Below the pieces are notes generated by a model that worked only from the letters and a program-made list of their open reading frames with translations, searched no databases and was not told the DNA's origin. The position numbers were made by a program, and so were the translations under genes. Shown in pieces: positions 14,846-23,137 of a stretch of 64,000 bases of DNA. The stretch lies in assembly GCF_947500655.1 (NCBI RefSeq), contig NZ_CANMSK010000008.1, positions 83,139 to 147,138 on the forward strand. The letters run 5' to 3'. The number at the start of each line of letters is the position of its first letter. The first letter of the stretch is position 1. The stretch is from an uncultured Psychrosphaera sp. (GTDB lineage: Bacteria > Pseudomonadota > Gammaproteobacteria > Enterobacterales > Alteromonadaceae).

Positions 14846-17074
14846 CTATTTTGATGTATGAGTGAATGACCCATCCCAATCGGCTGCAAGTTCAGCCTCT
14901 CTTAATTCGGCGATTCTTTCTATGTATATTTGGTAAATCATTTTAGTTGGGTATGCAGCTAACAACTTGTTGTATGCGCTTTCGGCATCATCCCATTGTT
15001 GATTTAAGTAATGACCGTAAGCTGCATTTAATTGCGTTAATTCTTGTTCTAACTCTGGTGTTGAGTCTTTACTTTCACAAACCGGTTCAAAAATAGCGAC
15101 CGCTTCTTCTTTACCTTTTACTTTTACTTTATCAACCGGTCTGAATAAAATATTTGGGCATTTCGCTTTAGTGAATTCGCTGACTAAAAACTCTACGCCG
15201 TAAAACTTAGTTAACCCTTCCAATCTAGCGCCTAAGTTAACCGCATCACCTAATACTGTGTAGGCACGGCGATATTCCGATCCCATGTCTCCTACGTTCA
15301 TTTCACCGGTGTTAATACCAATACCTACATAAATAGCTGGCCAGTCTTTTTCTAAAAACTGTTCACGTAATTCAGCGGTGATTTTTAACATATCAAAACC
15401 ACCAATTACGGAGTTTTCTGCATGATTTTCGTCGGTTAACGGTGCGCCCCAAAAAGCCATAACCATGTCACCAACGTATTTGTCGATTGTGCCTTGGTGT
15501 TCAAAAATGCTTTTGGTGATTGGCGAGAAATATTCGTTTAGTAAGTTTTTTAAGTCACTGGCTGATAGCTTTTCTGAGATGCTGGTGAAGCTACGAATAT
15601 CAGAAAATAAAACTGACATCTCTTTACGTTCACCGTCTAACGATACGCCATTTGGATCACTAAGCATTTTGTCGATATGAGCCGGTGGCACATATTGGTC
15701 GAACATAGATTTAATTTGTTGTCGGTTACTGTTTTCGGCAAAAAAGCCGCGCGCTAAGTTAAAACCACTAATTAAGATCACAAGCCCTAAAGGTTGAGTA
15801 ACCGGCAGTGAGATTTGTTGCTGCCACATAAATAAATTAAATCCAACCACAAAGACAAAAGACATCCCCCCCACTAACGCCATCCGAGACGGCCCCAATA
15901 AAGGCAACACAATTGACAGTAACAGACCTAATAACAATATTTGTACTAATAAAGCCCCTTCCCACCAATCTGGTCGGTAAGAGAACAATTCAGGCTGTAA
16001 TATTCCCTCAAATACATTGGCGTGTACTTCCACACCTGGATATTGCAGTCCAACGGAAGTAGCTCGTAAATCGGCTAAACCAACGGCGGAGGTTCCAATA
16101 AAAGCAACACCACCTTCAAGTAACTCTAAACCAATGTCACCATTTAAAATATCGGCAGCAGAATAGTATGGAAACGATTTTTGACCGCCACGAAAGGGCA
16201 CTAATACACGGCCATATTCATCGGTTGGTATTCGGTTATTTCCAAACTTAACGGCGGTTATATTATGAATGTCGTTGGCTGGTAATTTTGTCGTTTCAAG
16301 ATCAATTTTATCCGCCAAGTTAAATAACCGAGCAGCTTCTAACGCAAGCGATGGGTAAAATTGCCCTTTGTGTTTAATGACTAACGCCGCACGTCTAATA
16401 AAACCGTCTGGGTCTGGTGCTGAATTAAAAAATCCTTGGCCGTAAACCGCCTCTTGTAAAACATCTACATTGGCAAGTTGTCCAGAGAACTCAATCCCTT
16501 TTATTTTTTCCACTGCAGCAGATTTATCTAATAACTCAATGGTGGAGTTTTTTAATTTACCGACATCTACATCAGCTTCTTGTTGAAATAACACACCTAA
16601 GACTATGTCTGTATCGCCAAGCACTTGTGCAAATTGTTTATCCGCATCAAGTTCATCTCTTAATTCACTTAACTGCTCTGGTGATAAACCAGCTAACTTT
16701 TTACCTAACGCGGTATTAAAGACAGTATCTAGCGGATTTATTTCAGGCTCAGTGAAGGTGATATCAAAGGCAATAACCACAACACCAGCATCAACTAAGT
16801 TGGTCACTAATTGCTTTACGGTATGACGACTCCAAGGAAATCGGCCATATTGTTTTAATGCTTTTTCATCAATGTCGACAATAAATATATTGTGATCAGA
16901 ATCACGTACTGTCTCAGGCAATGTCGCATTTAATCGTGCATCGTAAATAATGCCTTCAACTCTATCAATTGCGTTTTTTAAAACCGGAATTTTTGAGTCA
17001 ACTAAGGCCACAAAAAAAGTGGTAATAATTAAACCAAGAATAATAGTGCTAAGGTGTTTTTTTATTTTGTTCAT
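14846..17074 (-). CDS. CHASE2-domain class III adenylate cyclase
   Basis: 742 residues. One N-terminal helix (about 8-28), a large periplasmic CHASE2 sensor domain (FIVDIDEKALKQYGRFPWSRHTVKQLV, AFDITFTEPE, GGVAFIGTSAVGLADLRATSV), three membrane helices (about 375-440), then a class III cyclase domain from about 475. It has the metal-binding SVLFSDIRSFTSISE and YVGDMVMAFWGAP motifs. The C-terminal tail carries TPR-like helices (LNAAYGHYLNQQWDDAESAYNKLL). It makes a cyclic nucleotide, probably cAMP, in response to an unknown extracytoplasmic cue. I use ATG 17074, which has GGAA upstream, instead of 17089. Confidence 0.9.
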   Translation of the reverse strand: MNKIKKHLSTIILGLIITTFFVALVDSKIPVLKNAIDRVEGIIYDARLNATLPETVRDSDHNIFIVDIDEKALKQYGRFPWSRHTVKQLVTNLVDAGVVVIAFDITFTEPEINPLDTVFNTALGKKLAGLSPEQLSELRDELDADKQFAQVLGDTDIVLGVLFQQEADVDVGKLKNSTIELLDKSAAVEKIKGIEFSGQLANVDVLQEAVYGQGFFNSAPDPDGFIRRAALVIKHKGQFYPSLALEAARLFNLADKIDLETTKLPANDIHNITAVKFGNNRIPTDEYGRVLVPFRGGQKSFPYYSAADILNGDIGLELLEGGVAFIGTSAVGLADLRATSVGLQYPGVEVHANVFEGILQPELFSYRPDWWEGALLVQILLLGLLLSIVLPLLGPSRMALVGGMSFVFVVGFNLFMWQQQISLPVTQPLGLVILISGFNLARGFFAENSNRQQIKSMFDQYVPPAHIDKMLSDPNGVSLDGERKEMSVLFSDIRSFTSISEKLSASDLKNLLNEYFSPITKSIFEHQGTIDKYVGDMVMAFWGAPLTDENHAENSVIGGFDMLKITAELREQFLEKDWPAIYVGIGINTGEMNVGDMGSEYRRAYTVLGDAVNLGARLEGLTKFYGVEFLVSEFTKAKCPNILFRPVDKVKVKGKEEAVAIFEPVCESKDSTPELEQELTQLNAAYGHYLNQQWDDAESAYNKLLAAYPTKMIYQIYIERIAELREAELAADWDGSFTHTSK

Positions 17075-17236
17075 GTAACGATTCCGCATCGTTATACTCG
17101 TACCCTTACTATAATTGGCTCAAAACCATTTGCACAGCCTTAATCCGTAACAAGTACAATGTAATTAGATATAAACTCTAAATATAATTAAAAATTAATA
17201 GTCATGTAGATTTTTAGGATATTATTCTCGAATTAA

Positions 17237-17263
17237 ACTACATTTACTACATTTACTACATTG
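17237..17263. repeat. Three tandem 9-bp repeats upstream of the diguanylate cyclase gene
   Basis: ACTACATTT at 17237-17245 and 17246-17254, with a third copy (last base differs) at 17255-17263. They sit 49 nt before the start of the GGDEF gene and could be a repeated regulator site or simple slippage. Confidence 0.5.
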
Positions 17264-17311
17264 GGTAGAAAACATTAGGCAAGGGACAGAAGCATCAATA
17301 ATAAAAAATCA

Positions 17312-18271
17312 ATGCCTGCGACTATGCATCAAATTATCCGCAAGTTAACCACTGTCCTATTAGTTTGTATAGCACCATTTTCTCTGATCAATTTTATCCA
17401 AGGGGAAGTTTATATTGGTGTACTTATATCAATAGTTTCCGCCAATTTGCTATATATCAATATAAGAATAAGACGAAACAAAACATACAATAGTAATATT
17501 GCTTTTGCTGTAGTCATGCCTATTGCCTATTTCATCTTATATCAGTTAGTCATTGATAGAGGAATAATAGGGATTTTGTGGTGTTTTCCGACCATTGTAA
17601 TGGTCAATTTTATCATGCAGCAACGCCAAGCTATGGTAGCAAATATATTACTTATTATTATCCTCACTCCTGTTATTTTGAGCCAGTTTGATCCAGCTTT
17701 AGCTATAAGAGTACTCGCTTGTTTAATTACCGTTGGAGGATTAGCTAGCCTCTTTGTAAATATTATTAATGATCAGCAAAAAAAATTACATCAGCTGGCT
17801 ATTACTGATCCTTTAACTGGCTTACTTAATCGTTTAACACTGCAAGATAGTATTAAGCTAACAATTGATCAGCACAGCCGAACGTTAACGCCAATGACAT
17901 TAGTTAGTATAGATATAGACCACTTTAAATTAATTAATGATAAACATGGTCATGACATTGGTGATCAAGTTCTTATTCAAATCGCTACATTGCTAAAAAA
18001 GCGTTGCAGAAGTATAGATAAATTATATCGCTTAGGCGGTGAGGAGTTTTTATTTATATTGTTTAGTACTGACTTAACAAACGCCCAACTATTTTCACAC
18101 TCTATTCAACAAGAATTAGCCGAGTTTAATTTTGAATACGGATTAGCTCCAACACTAAGTATAGGGTTAGCTGAAATAGACAAAGAAAAAACATGGGATG
18201 AATGTTTAAAAAAAGCTGATGAAAACCTATACAGAGCTAAAAATAGTGGGCGTAATACGATTATTAGTTAA
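17312..18271 (+). CDS. Membrane diguanylate cyclase (GGDEF)
   Basis: 319 residues. Five or six membrane helices occupy about 8-150. The GGDEF domain starts at about 163 (LAITDPLTGLLNRLTLQD), with the substrate region SIDIDHFKLINDKHGHDIGD and an intact active site YRLGGEEFLFIL. It makes cyclic di-GMP. No RxxD inhibitory site is evident five residues before GGEEF. The membrane part is of the unclassified MASE type. The ribosome site is weak: the nearest purine-rich run (AAGGGACAG) lies about 30 nt upstream, and ATG 17324 is an alternative start. Confidence 0.88.
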   Translation: MPATMHQIIRKLTTVLLVCIAPFSLINFIQGEVYIGVLISIVSANLLYINIRIRRNKTYNSNIAFAVVMPIAYFILYQLVIDRGIIGILWCFPTIVMVNFIMQQRQAMVANILLIIILTPVILSQFDPALAIRVLACLITVGGLASLFVNIINDQQKKLHQLAITDPLTGLLNRLTLQDSIKLTIDQHSRTLTPMTLVSIDIDHFKLINDKHGHDIGDQVLIQIATLLKKRCRSIDKLYRLGGEEFLFILFSTDLTNAQLFSHSIQQELAEFNFEYGLAPTLSIGLAEIDKEKTWDECLKKADENLYRAKNSGRNTIIS

Positions 18272-18359
18272 TCTTTAAATTCTAATCTTTGTTTTACTCC
18301 TTTGCTTTATCCCTATAAATTTTTACTTGGTTATTAACTAGATAAACGTTATTTTTAAT

Positions 18360-18376
18360 TATGCACTGTATTTGCA
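18360..18376. promoter_or_regulatory. Candidate response-regulator site before the two-component operon
   Basis: TATGCA-CTGTA-TTTGCA is a direct repeat with an 11-bp period, as bound by OmpR/PhoB-type dimers. The same motif (TTTGCA-CAATG-TTTGCA) recurs at 20738-20754 before the EF-hand gene. An inverted TTTGCA lies at 18463-18468. Suggests autoregulation. Confidence 0.5.
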
Positions 18377-18522
18377 CATTAGCTTAATATGATCACCCTT
18401 AAGTTTTTATTCATTTAGCCAGAAATATTCAAATTAGCTCCCTATTTATCGAATATATCTGTGCAAATCATGTTCCTGTATAACCATGGCAGGTTACGTT
18501 AAATAAGGATTTTGCTCCCACA

Positions 18523-20004
18523 ATGAAAATTCAAAATAAACTGTTTTTAGTTTTATTTGGCTTTAGCCTGTTATTAGTCACTATATTAGTATTACTTATG
18601 CAATGGAGCATAGGTAAAGGTATGATTAATTACGTTAATACCAAAGAAGTGCAAGTATTACAGCCACTGACTATAAAATTAAGTGAAGAGTATAAAGAAA
18701 AAAATAATTGGCTCTCAATGGAAGGTCAAAATAATAAATTTCGACATTTAGTTGCCAATCAATTGCACGATAGTGAATTTATCGACGAAGTGCGTATGCG
18801 CCCACCAGAACGTAGAGGCGGACGAAACAGCAAAAATCCGCCACCAAAAAATTTTAGAAAACAACCAAACGATAGTCCACCAGATAGACGACTTCCACCA
18901 CCGCAGTCAGAAACTGAGTCCTACTATGCTTTATTAGATCAGGATGAAAAATTTGTCGCTGGTATGTACCTTGAAGATTTAGATTACACTAAAACAAAAA
19001 TAGAACTCAATGGTACTACAATCGGTTTTTTAGCTATCTCTAAACGAAACCGCCTTACCAGAGGCTATGAAATTGATTTTCTTGAACAACAACAAAATTT
19101 TCTTTGGATCATTGCCGCACTAGCAATGTGTCTTGTAACCTTAGTAACTTTGCCGTTAGCAAGAAACTTAGTAGGCCCCATAAAGCTAATTAGTAGTAGT
19201 ATGCACCAACTAACACAAGGAAATTATAAACAGTCTGTTCGGCTGACGCGTAAAGATGAACTAGGTCAGATGGCAAGAGACTATAATGAATTGGCACTGA
19301 CATTAGCTGAAAATGATACGGCTAGAAAACGTTGGCTTGCTAATATATCTCATGAGTTGCGTACGCCCGTTGCAATACTACGGGGTGAATTAGAGGCTAT
19401 GATAGATAATGTAAGGCCGTTATCAAAAGATAATATTTCCTCAGCTAATGATGAAGTAAAACACTTACAACGTCTTATTGATGATTTAAATTTACTCACT
19501 AGTGCTGATATCGGTGGGATGCGCTATCGTAAGCAAGATGAAGAGTTAACTCAGTTAATTTTAAATGAAGAACAGAAGTATCGAAGCTACTTAGCAACCG
19601 CAGGTATTAAGTTAAACTTCAATATTACCGACCAAGAAGTCGATGTGTATCTTGATAAGACCAGACTTTATCAATTGTTTGAGAATATTATTAATAACTG
19701 TATTAAATATTCTTCTGCTACTGAACTAACAATTTCTTTGTCTGTTGAAAATATAAATACAAAAACCTTTGCTGTTTTAACATTTGCAGATAATGGAATT
19801 GGTGTAGAGGATGCACATTTAACGCATTTGTTTGAACACTTATATCGAGTTGATGAATCACGTAATAGAAAAACAGGTGGAGCGGGATTAGGTTTAGCTA
19901 TTTGTAGCCTTATTGTTAAGGCTCATCAAGGGGAGCTAACCGCAGAACATTCTCAAAGTGGTGGTTTATCAATTATAGTAAAACTGCCAATCGTTTTAAG
20001 TTAA
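18523..20004 (+). CDS. BaeS/CpxA-like sensor histidine kinase with proline-rich periplasmic insert
   Basis: 493 residues. Membrane helices at about 8-28 and 192-212 enclose a periplasmic domain with a basic, proline-rich stretch at about 92-130 (MRPPERRGGRN ... SPPDRRLPPPQ). HAMP follows, then the H-box (ANISHELRTPVAILRGE), N-box (IINNCIKYS), G1 (FADNGIGV) and G2 (TGGAGLGLAIC). It resembles BaeS-type envelope sensors. It is followed 11 nt later by its regulator gene, then by two small genes for putative Ca-binding proteins. A calcium or envelope cue is therefore plausible, but that is inference from context. Confidence 0.9.
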   Translation: MKIQNKLFLVLFGFSLLLVTILVLLMQWSIGKGMINYVNTKEVQVLQPLTIKLSEEYKEKNNWLSMEGQNNKFRHLVANQLHDSEFIDEVRMRPPERRGGRNSKNPPPKNFRKQPNDSPPDRRLPPPQSETESYYALLDQDEKFVAGMYLEDLDYTKTKIELNGTTIGFLAISKRNRLTRGYEIDFLEQQQNFLWIIAALAMCLVTLVTLPLARNLVGPIKLISSSMHQLTQGNYKQSVRLTRKDELGQMARDYNELALTLAENDTARKRWLANISHELRTPVAILRGELEAMIDNVRPLSKDNISSANDEVKHLQRLIDDLNLLTSADIGGMRYRKQDEELTQLILNEEQKYRSYLATAGIKLNFNITDQEVDVYLDKTRLYQLFENIINNCIKYSSATELTISLSVENINTKTFAVLTFADNGIGVEDAHLTHLFEHLYRVDESRNRKTGGAGLGLAICSLIVKAHQGELTAEHSQSGGLSIIVKLPIVLS

Positions 20005-20015
20005 TAAAAAAGGGG

Positions 20016-20687
20016 ATGAAAATGTTAAATCCGGTATTAGTCGTAGAAGACGAAATAAAGCTCGCCAGCTTATTGTCTGATTACCTTACACAGGCAGAAT
20101 ATAGCAATCACCAAATTCATGATGGCAGTGAAGTTGTAGACTGGGTGAAAGAAAATCAACCTAGCGTTATTTTACTAGATATTATGCTACCAGGGAAAAA
20201 TGGTATTGATATATGTAAAGAAATACGCCAATTCTCTAATGTTCCAATCTTAATGATCACTGCAAAAGTAGACGAGATTGACCGATTACTAGGTCTAGAA
20301 CTTGGTGCTGATGATTATATTTGTAAACCTTTTAGCCCCCGCGAGGTCGTTGCTAGAGTTAAAGCAGTTCTAAGAAGAACAATGACGGTAGAGAAAAACT
20401 CAGAGCAACTAGAATTAGACGAGCATAGATTAAGTGCTAGCTTTCATGGTCAAGAAGTATCATTAACCTCTGTAGAGTTTCAATTACTAAGACCTTTAGC
20501 TAATAAACCTGAACGTATTTTTACCCGTGAACAATTAATGCAAAATATGTATACCGATCATCGCATTGTTAATAACAGAACCATCGATAGTCATATTAAA
20601 AAGTTACGTAAAAAACTTGCAGGTATTAGTGATGGTAAAGATTGGATCCAATCCGTTTATGGCACAGGCTACCGTTTAGTTTTATAA
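20016..20687 (+). CDS. OmpR/BaeR-like response regulator
   Basis: 223 residues. Receiver domain with acidic pocket (VVEDE), phospho-acceptor in VILLDIMLPG (Asp about 54), conserved TAK and KPF, then a winged-helix DNA-binding domain (LTSVEFQLLRPLANKPERIFTREQLMQNMY, RTIDSHIKKLRKKL). Length and layout are normal for BaeR-type regulators. The ribosome site GGGG is 4-8 nt upstream of ATG. Proposed targets are its own operon and the EF-hand operon, each preceded by an 11-bp-period TTTGCA repeat. Confidence 0.93.
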   Translation: MKMLNPVLVVEDEIKLASLLSDYLTQAEYSNHQIHDGSEVVDWVKENQPSVILLDIMLPGKNGIDICKEIRQFSNVPILMITAKVDEIDRLLGLELGADDYICKPFSPREVVARVKAVLRRTMTVEKNSEQLELDEHRLSASFHGQEVSLTSVEFQLLRPLANKPERIFTREQLMQNMYTDHRIVNNRTIDSHIKKLRKKLAGISDGKDWIQSVYGTGYRLVL

Positions 20688-20737
20688 AAGCTTGTTTAAT
20701 TTTATAAAACCTTCTTAAAACATACACTTCCTCATTT

Positions 20738-20754
20738 TTTGCACAATGTTTGCA
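20738..20754. promoter_or_regulatory. Candidate response-regulator site before the EF-hand gene
   Basis: TTTGCA-CAATG-TTTGCA, a perfect direct repeat with an 11-bp period, 73-89 nt upstream of the EF-hand ATG. Matches the site at 18360-18376. Confidence 0.55.
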
Positions 20755-20826
20755 ATATTCGTAGTTACTTTAAATTTAATGTGATTTATATAAGTCATTA
20801 ATAAAGAATAACGATAGGAGCATTAG

Positions 20827-21108
20827 ATGCATATTTATTCAAAAATGCTAGTCGCTTTAGTATTCAGTGCGACTACTTTAGTTCAAGCAGCTCCACCAGA
20901 GCATGATCGTAAACCTCGCCCGGTATTTTCCGATATAGACACCAACTCCGATGGTGAAATCACTCTTGAGGAATTTTCTAACTTAGAATTACCACACGGC
21001 GAACCAGAAGAAGTATTTGTCAGTATAGATGTCGACAACAACGGAGTGATTAGCAACGAAGAGTATGAAAATCACAAACCACCACGTCCAAAAAGAAAAG
21101 AGAGGTAG
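20827..21108 (+). CDS. Secreted EF-hand calcium-binding protein
   Basis: 93 residues with a signal peptide (MHIYSKMLVALVFSATTLVQA). Two canonical 12-residue EF-hand loops: DTNSDGEITLEE (about 38-49) and DVDNNGVISNEE (about 69-80), with Asp/Asn at positions 1, 3 and 5, Gly at 6, Ile at 8 and Glu at 12. The tail is basic and proline-rich (PPRPKRKER). Predicted periplasmic calcium sensor or buffer. It has a clear ribosome site (GATAGGAG) and is followed 2 nt later by the next gene, so they form an operon probably controlled by the two-component system upstream. Confidence 0.88.
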   Translation: MHIYSKMLVALVFSATTLVQAAPPEHDRKPRPVFSDIDTNSDGEITLEEFSNLELPHGEPEEVFVSIDVDNNGVISNEEYENHKPPRPKRKER

Positions 21109-21110
21109 TA

Positions 21111-21590
21111 ATGATTAATTCTGTAAGCTCTGGCATGTCGATGCCTGGAATGCAGTCATCTAGTTCAGGTGCGCAAAAATTAACAACTGAACAGCAAACA
21201 CTAATGTCAGAAACGTTATCACAGTTTGATCCTGATAACTTAACCGAAGCTGATGCGCTATCAATTGTTGAAACATTTTCAGAAGCTGGCATCCAGCCAA
21301 ATGCTGAATTTGCAGAAGCAATGTCAGAATTGGGCTACGATGCAAAAGAAATTGGCGATTTAGCTCAAGTATCGGAAGAAGGTCAAAGACCGCCTCCGCC
21401 TCCACCGCCACAACAAAGCAGTGAAGAGATCACTACTTTAGTTGATTATCTTTCTGAATTAGTGGAAGAAACGCTTGCTACTAGCGGAGCTGAAAAGCTA
21501 ACTGATGAAGATAAAGAGTCTATTTTAGCTCAAGTTTTTGAAGAGTTTAACATTGAAGATCAGAGCTCTATCATTAACACTAGTGTGTAA
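21111..21590 (+). CDS. Acidic EF-hand-like protein with polyproline linker
   Basis: 159 residues, strongly acidic, no signal peptide. The N-terminus is Ser/Met/Gly-rich. Helix-loop-helix patterns such as LSQFDPDNLTEADALSIVETF and the later LTDEDKESILAQVFEEFN resemble degenerate EF-hands. A PPPPPPP run at about 94-100 separates the two halves. Similar small proteins accompany EF-hand genes in related bacteria, but I cannot name the family. It is the last gene before a strong terminator. Intracellular calcium binding is a guess. Confidence 0.65.
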   Translation: MINSVSSGMSMPGMQSSSSGAQKLTTEQQTLMSETLSQFDPDNLTEADALSIVETFSEAGIQPNAEFAEAMSELGYDAKEIGDLAQVSEEGQRPPPPPPPQQSSEEITTLVDYLSELVEETLATSGAEKLTDEDKESILAQVFEEFNIEDQSSIINTSV

Positions 21591-21902
21591 TGCTAGATAA
21601 AATGATTTGTGGAAAAGGCCATTTTTAATATTAAAAATGGCCTTTTTTTTATTTTAAAGGGCAAAAAAACTCAAACTAAATGCGAATACGTTTCTGTTAC
21701 TAAAAAAATAATTTTTGTAAATAAACACTGATTAATCATAATAATTTATATAACAGTATAATTTTATTAAAGAATATATTTCCTCTAGGTACCAATGCTT
21801 ACATCCCACTATTTACGCCTCTTTAATTCCCTATAAAAAATATTGTTATCCTTTTCATAGCGCCGTATATTCCACATACTTGTTAACTAATTTAGGTAGT
21901 AT
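21591..21902. other. Intergenic region: terminator then AT-rich leader of the GAF gene
   Basis: Apart from the terminator at 21613-21650 there is no repeat or open frame of note. The last 60 nt are probably the promoter region of the GAF gene, which has AGGTAG before its ATG. Confidence 0.5.
21613..21650 (+). terminator. Strong intrinsic terminator of the EF-hand operon
   Basis: A perfect 34-bp palindrome (21613-21646: AAAAGGCCATTTTTAAT and its complement) followed by a T-run to 21650. Confidence 0.9.
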
Positions 21903-22367
21903 ATGGCTGAAATAAATTTCCATGATGTATTAAGCAAACAACTTAAAGTTGTTCGAGAAAAGTTAAATATGGAAACTGCAATTGTTAGTTATATAAACGA
22001 TAATACATACACGCTAATTGCTGTTGATAGTAATTTGGAAGGGGTATTTAAAGCTGGGATGACTTTTCCGCTTGAAGATACATATTGCCGAGATGTTTAT
22101 CAGTTCAATCAAGTTATGCGTTACTACAATGTTGGCTCTATGGACTCAATGCTGCAGCACCCTGCATATTTATCAGTTCAGTTAGAGAGTTATCTTGCCG
22201 CACCAATAAATGATAATGAAGGTAAGGTCATAGGTACAGTGAACTTTACGTCGTTAATGGCTAAACGCCAACAATTTGAAGATAAAGAAGTCGATTTGGC
22301 AACTGGTTTAGCTGCATTCATTTGTGAAAACATTGAGCAATATAAATTATTAATTCCTAGTGAATAA
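21903..22367 (+). CDS. Stand-alone GAF-domain protein
   Basis: 154 residues forming a single GAF domain (AIVSYINDNTYTLIAV, FPLEDTYCRDVYQFNQV, LESYLAAPINDNEGKVIGTVNF). Such domains bind small molecules or chromophores; Cys of DTYCRDV is at the position seen in many GAF sensors but no bilin link can be claimed. There is no output domain, so it may act through a partner. The neighbouring genes give no hint. Cytoplasmic. Confidence 0.8.
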   Translation: MAEINFHDVLSKQLKVVREKLNMETAIVSYINDNTYTLIAVDSNLEGVFKAGMTFPLEDTYCRDVYQFNQVMRYYNVGSMDSMLQHPAYLSVQLESYLAAPINDNEGKVIGTVNFTSLMAKRQQFEDKEVDLATGLAAFICENIEQYKLLIPSE

Positions 22368-22392
22368 TAATTTCAGTTCGCACAAAAGTAAA

Positions 22393-23031
22393 TTACACTT
22401 GGTAATAACTTAAAAACATATCCACAGATGTTTCTACTAATTGAGCCCTTTCTTCTACTGACAAAGGAGCTGCTTGACGTAAAATTTGTGGCCACAATGC
22501 TTCAGTTTTTAATAGGCCAGTTATTTGATTACTTGCCATATTTACATCTAACGGTTTTAATTTACCATCAGCCATTGCTGATTTGATCCAACGTTTGAGC
22601 GCCGTTTCTTGTTCAAAAATTTTAGCCATTTGACTTTGTAGTGCATTAGGAGCGAACAAAAAGTGAGCGATGGCAACTCGAGTTAGTTCCAGCATTTTAA
22701 TATCGGCCATCATATCAACTTCATTTGCAGCTAAAGCCACCAGTTGAGCTTTTATATTCGTATCACCATTATAAATAACGTCATAGACAACAATACGATT
22801 TTGCCACTCACTAATTATAATTTCAGCTACTAACACTTCTTTACTTTCAAAATGGTTATAAACGGTACGCTTAGAAACTTGTGCTAGTTCCGCAATTTTA
22901 TCCATGCTTGAGTCCGCTACCCCATACTGTTGGAAGGCGGCTAACGCACCAGCAATAATAGCCTCACGCTTTAATTCAGAGCGAGTCTTCTTCTCTTGTG
23001 TAATAGCTTCTGTTATCGATTGCTCGGTCAT
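22393..23031 (-). CDS. TetR-family transcriptional repressor
   Basis: 212 residues. N-terminal helix-turn-helix (AIIAGALAAFQQYGVADSSMDKIAELAQVSKRTVYNHFESKEVLV) and an all-helical ligand domain including the TetR C-terminal pattern (TGLLKTEALWPQIL). Divergent from the MBL-fold gene, with a 19-bp palindrome between them that is the likely operator. The same promoter module occurs at 40944-41001, so the repressor probably also controls the membrane protein at 40378-40887. Inducer unknown. Confidence 0.9.
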   Translation of the reverse strand: MTEQSITEAITQEKKTRSELKREAIIAGALAAFQQYGVADSSMDKIAELAQVSKRTVYNHFESKEVLVAEIIISEWQNRIVVYDVIYNGDTNIKAQLVALAANEVDMMADIKMLELTRVAIAHFLFAPNALQSQMAKIFEQETALKRWIKSAMADGKLKPLDVNMASNQITGLLKTEALWPQILRQAAPLSVEERAQLVETSVDMFLSYYQV

Positions 23032-23060
23032 GGATATGTCTCAAAATAACGGTATCAACA

Positions 23061-23118
23061 TTTTTACACTAATCAGTTTACTTTTCAATTTATTAATTTA
23101 AACTGCACCGTGTAGTTT
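23061..23118. promoter_or_regulatory. TetR operator/promoter module (copy 1)
   Basis: AAACTGCACCGTGTAGTTT (23100-23118) is a palindrome with one mismatch, 20 nt before the MBL start. On the minus strand it is followed after 13 nt by a second conserved block (AAAGTAAACTGATTAGTGTA region, ending 23061), 30 nt before the tetR start. Both blocks and the 13-nt spacing are repeated at 40944-41001 (18 of 20 and 23 of 25 identical). Confidence 0.75.
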
Positions 23119-23137
23119 ACTTTTTTGGTTATCAATA

